Below the pieces are notes generated by a model. The model saw only the letters and a program-made list of their open reading frames with translations, searched no databases and had not been told where the DNA came from. This document shows positions 15,091 through 16,455 of a stretch of DNA of 16,455 nt, piece after piece; position 1 is the stretch's first letter, and each line of letters starts with the position of its first letter. The position numbers and the translations under genes are program-made. The stretch is from Pelagilacustribacter hypolimneticus (GTDB lineage Bacteria > Pseudomonadota > Alphaproteobacteria > Pelagibacterales > Pelagibacteraceae): contig CBDDXH010000020.1 in assembly GCA_965235125.1 (NCBI GenBank), positions 1-16,455 on the forward strand, read 5' to 3'.

Positions 15091-16317
15091 ATGAAATACA
15101 TTTTTTTATTATTTTTATGGATAATTACAGTTATATTGTCAATGATTTGGGCTTTTGAAAATCCAGAAAAAATAGAAAAAATAAAAAAAGATTTTAAAAA
15201 AAATAAAAAAATAGAATCAGTAACTACCGCAAATTCTTTTGATGTAAGTTTTTCAAAAGTTTTAAATTTAGATGATAAAACTGCTTTTTTAATTTATCCA
15301 GAAAAAAATAAGAAATTTAATATTTCAAATTTAACGATTTATACACAAACAGGTTTTGTAATAAATAGTGGGATAACTAAAAAATTGAATTTACCTAAAT
15401 ATTTTACCCCACAAAGAAATGGAGGTATAAAAACAATTATTTCAACAGAAAAAGATTCTTTTGCGTTAATCTCAGGCAATAAAAAAGATTGTTTTTTTTC
15501 TTCAATTATTTCTCTAAGAGAAAATAAAGAAATATTTAGAACAGAATGTTTGCCGAAGGAAACTAATTTTGATTTTAATGGAATGGGTAGCAGCAATGTT
15601 CATTTTAACGGATCAATTTTATTTTCACTTGGTTTTCCAGAAAAAAATATTACTAAAAGCAGTTTATTAGCCCAAGATAATAATTCTTACTTTGGAAAGA
15701 TATTAGAAATGCAGAAAAGTGATTTAGTTGATGTTTCAAAAATAAATCCTAAAAATTTAAAAGTTAATATTTTTTCTAAAGGCCATAGAGTTCCTCAAGG
15801 TCTTACTGTATTAAATAATAAAATTTTTAATTCTGAACATGGCCCAAAAGGCGGTGATGAATTGAATTTAGTTACTAAAGATAAAAATTATGGCTTTCCC
15901 AATGTTTCGTATGGAACAAATTATCTTGAAGATGAGGGAGGCGATGGCAAGTCCATTCAAGTTAATCACGAAAAGAATAATTTCGAAGAGCCTTTATTTG
16001 CATTTGTTCCTTCTGTTGGTATATCTGCTTTGAATAATTGTCCTGCTGCACTTATAAATTATTATAAAAAATCATGTTTAATGGCATTATCACTTAATGG
16101 AAATGATTTAGCAAAAGGACACTCTTTAATTATTTTTTTATTAAATAATTCATTAGATAAAGTTCAATCTATTGAAAAAATACCTCTAGATGACCTTATA
16201 TTAAGACACTTTGTTACTGATAAAGAAAATATTTTATACGAAGATGATGAAGGAAGTATTTATGTCTCTGCTGATAAAAAAGGTATTTATAAAATAGGTT
16301 TTACAAATTTTAGATAA
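15091..16317 (+). CDS. Membrane-anchored glucose/sorbosone dehydrogenase-like beta-propeller protein
   Basis: 408 residues. Residues 5-22 are one hydrophobic segment, without a clear cleavage site, so the protein is probably held in the inner membrane and faces the periplasm. Recognition rests on the second half: GHRVPQGL near 232-239, NSEHGPKGGDELNLV near 248-262 and NYGFPNVSYGTNY near 267-279. These are signature blocks of the PQQ-dependent aldose sugar dehydrogenase family (COG2133), along with NVHFNG near 169-174 that aligns with the family's VHFGG block. The usual GHRNPQGL asparagine, a neighbour of the PQQ-binding arginine, is valine here, and the strand after the histidine is shortened, so enzyme activity or PQQ use is uncertain. 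The first 150 residues are divergent. The gene starts 20 nt after the methyltransferase without a ribosome site and ends 1 nt from the convergent citrate synthase gene. Confidence 0.75.
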   Translation: MKYIFLLFLWIITVILSMIWAFENPEKIEKIKKDFKKNKKIESVTTANSFDVSFSKVLNLDDKTAFLIYPEKNKKFNISNLTIYTQTGFVINSGITKKLNLPKYFTPQRNGGIKTIISTEKDSFALISGNKKDCFFSSIISLRENKEIFRTECLPKETNFDFNGMGSSNVHFNGSILFSLGFPEKNITKSSLLAQDNNSYFGKILEMQKSDLVDVSKINPKNLKVNIFSKGHRVPQGLTVLNNKIFNSEHGPKGGDELNLVTKDKNYGFPNVSYGTNYLEDEGGDGKSIQVNHEKNNFEEPLFAFVPSVGISALNNCPAALINYYKKSCLMALSLNGNDLAKGHSLIIFLLNNSLDKVQSIEKIPLDDLILRHFVTDKENILYEDDEGSIYVSADKKGIYKIGFTNFR

Positions 16318-16318
16318 A

Positions 16319-16455
16319 CTATCTTTGATTTAGAAGCATTACCTCTCGACGTTTTTTACCTTTATATTTAGACAACGGTCTAATTAATTTATTAGAAGCA
16401 TGCTGTTCCATAATATGAGCTGACCAGCCAGTAATTCTAGCCATTACAAATATCG
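16319..16455 (-). CDS. Citrate/2-methylcitrate synthase, C-terminal end (partial)
   Basis: Reading the minus strand from the window edge, 44 codons and a TAG (complement of 16319-16321) encode IFVMARITGWSAHIMEQ, then NKLIRPLSKYKG, ending in LLNQR. The ARxxGWxAHxxEQ...LIRPxxxYxG pattern is the conserved C-terminus of the citrate synthase family; its arginine helps bind the carboxylates of the substrate and product. The AHIMEQ and NKLIRP wording resembles the 2-methylcitrate synthase/CitZ branch more than E. coli GltA. However, 44 residues cannot separate a TCA-cycle enzyme from a methylcitrate-cycle one. The gene was too short in the window for the usual length check and its start lies outside. 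It converges on the preceding gene with one base between stops. Confidence 0.85.
   Translation of the reverse strand, partial: IFVMARITGWSAHIMEQHASNKLIRPLSKYKGKKRREVMLLNQR

Overview
The window looks like a stretch of a streamlined, AT-rich (roughly 30% G+C) marine-type alphaproteobacterium, probably Pelagibacterales (SAR11) or a similar low-GC lineage. This rests on the base composition, very short or absent intergenic gaps, near-absence of Shine-Dalgarno sequences, TTG starts, a TakP-type TRAP uptake system and an NrdA of about 650 residues without an N-terminal ATP cone. The taxonomic call is inference; no rRNA gene or other marker settles it.

Layout. 1-450: the C-terminal end of a class I/II aminotransferase. 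598-6626: a plus-strand transport operon comprising a Tat-exported TRAP solute-binding protein, a TRAP small permease twice the usual size, a TRAP large permease with a ~325-residue coiled-coil-like tail, and an MFS transporter starting 2 nt after the large permease. A perfect 12-bp GC-rich hairpin with a GAAA tetraloop lies between the binding protein and the permeases. 6762-7940: acetyl-CoA acetyltransferase. It ends tail to tail, 1 nt apart, with a minus-strand pair (11316 down to 7942): phosphomannomutase/phosphoglucomutase followed by acetoacetyl-CoA synthetase. 11484-16317: class I ribonucleotide reductase nrdA-nrdB (overlapping), a small methyltransferase and a divergent membrane-anchored sugar dehydrogenase-like protein. 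16319-16455: the C-terminal end of a citrate/2-methylcitrate synthase on the minus strand, again 1 nt from its convergent neighbour.

How the genes fit together. Acetoacetyl-CoA synthetase and thiolase form a two-step route from acetoacetate to two acetyl-CoA, which citrate synthase-type enzymes can consume. The TRAP binding protein has the TakP-type signature (2-oxocarboxylate or related organic acid), so the first operon probably imports an organic acid, with a companion MFS carrier of unknown substrate. NrdA and NrdB keep every active-site residue expected of a tyrosyl-radical, dimetal class I enzyme.

No CRISPR array, insertion sequence, tRNA, rRNA or prophage was seen. No stretch longer than about 170 bases lacks a gene. 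The window is mostly housekeeping and transport. Its least ordinary parts are the enlarged TRAP permeases with their intercistronic hairpin, the repeat-bearing pgm/nrdA intergenic region, and the altered GHRxPQGL motif in the sugar dehydrogenase-like protein.
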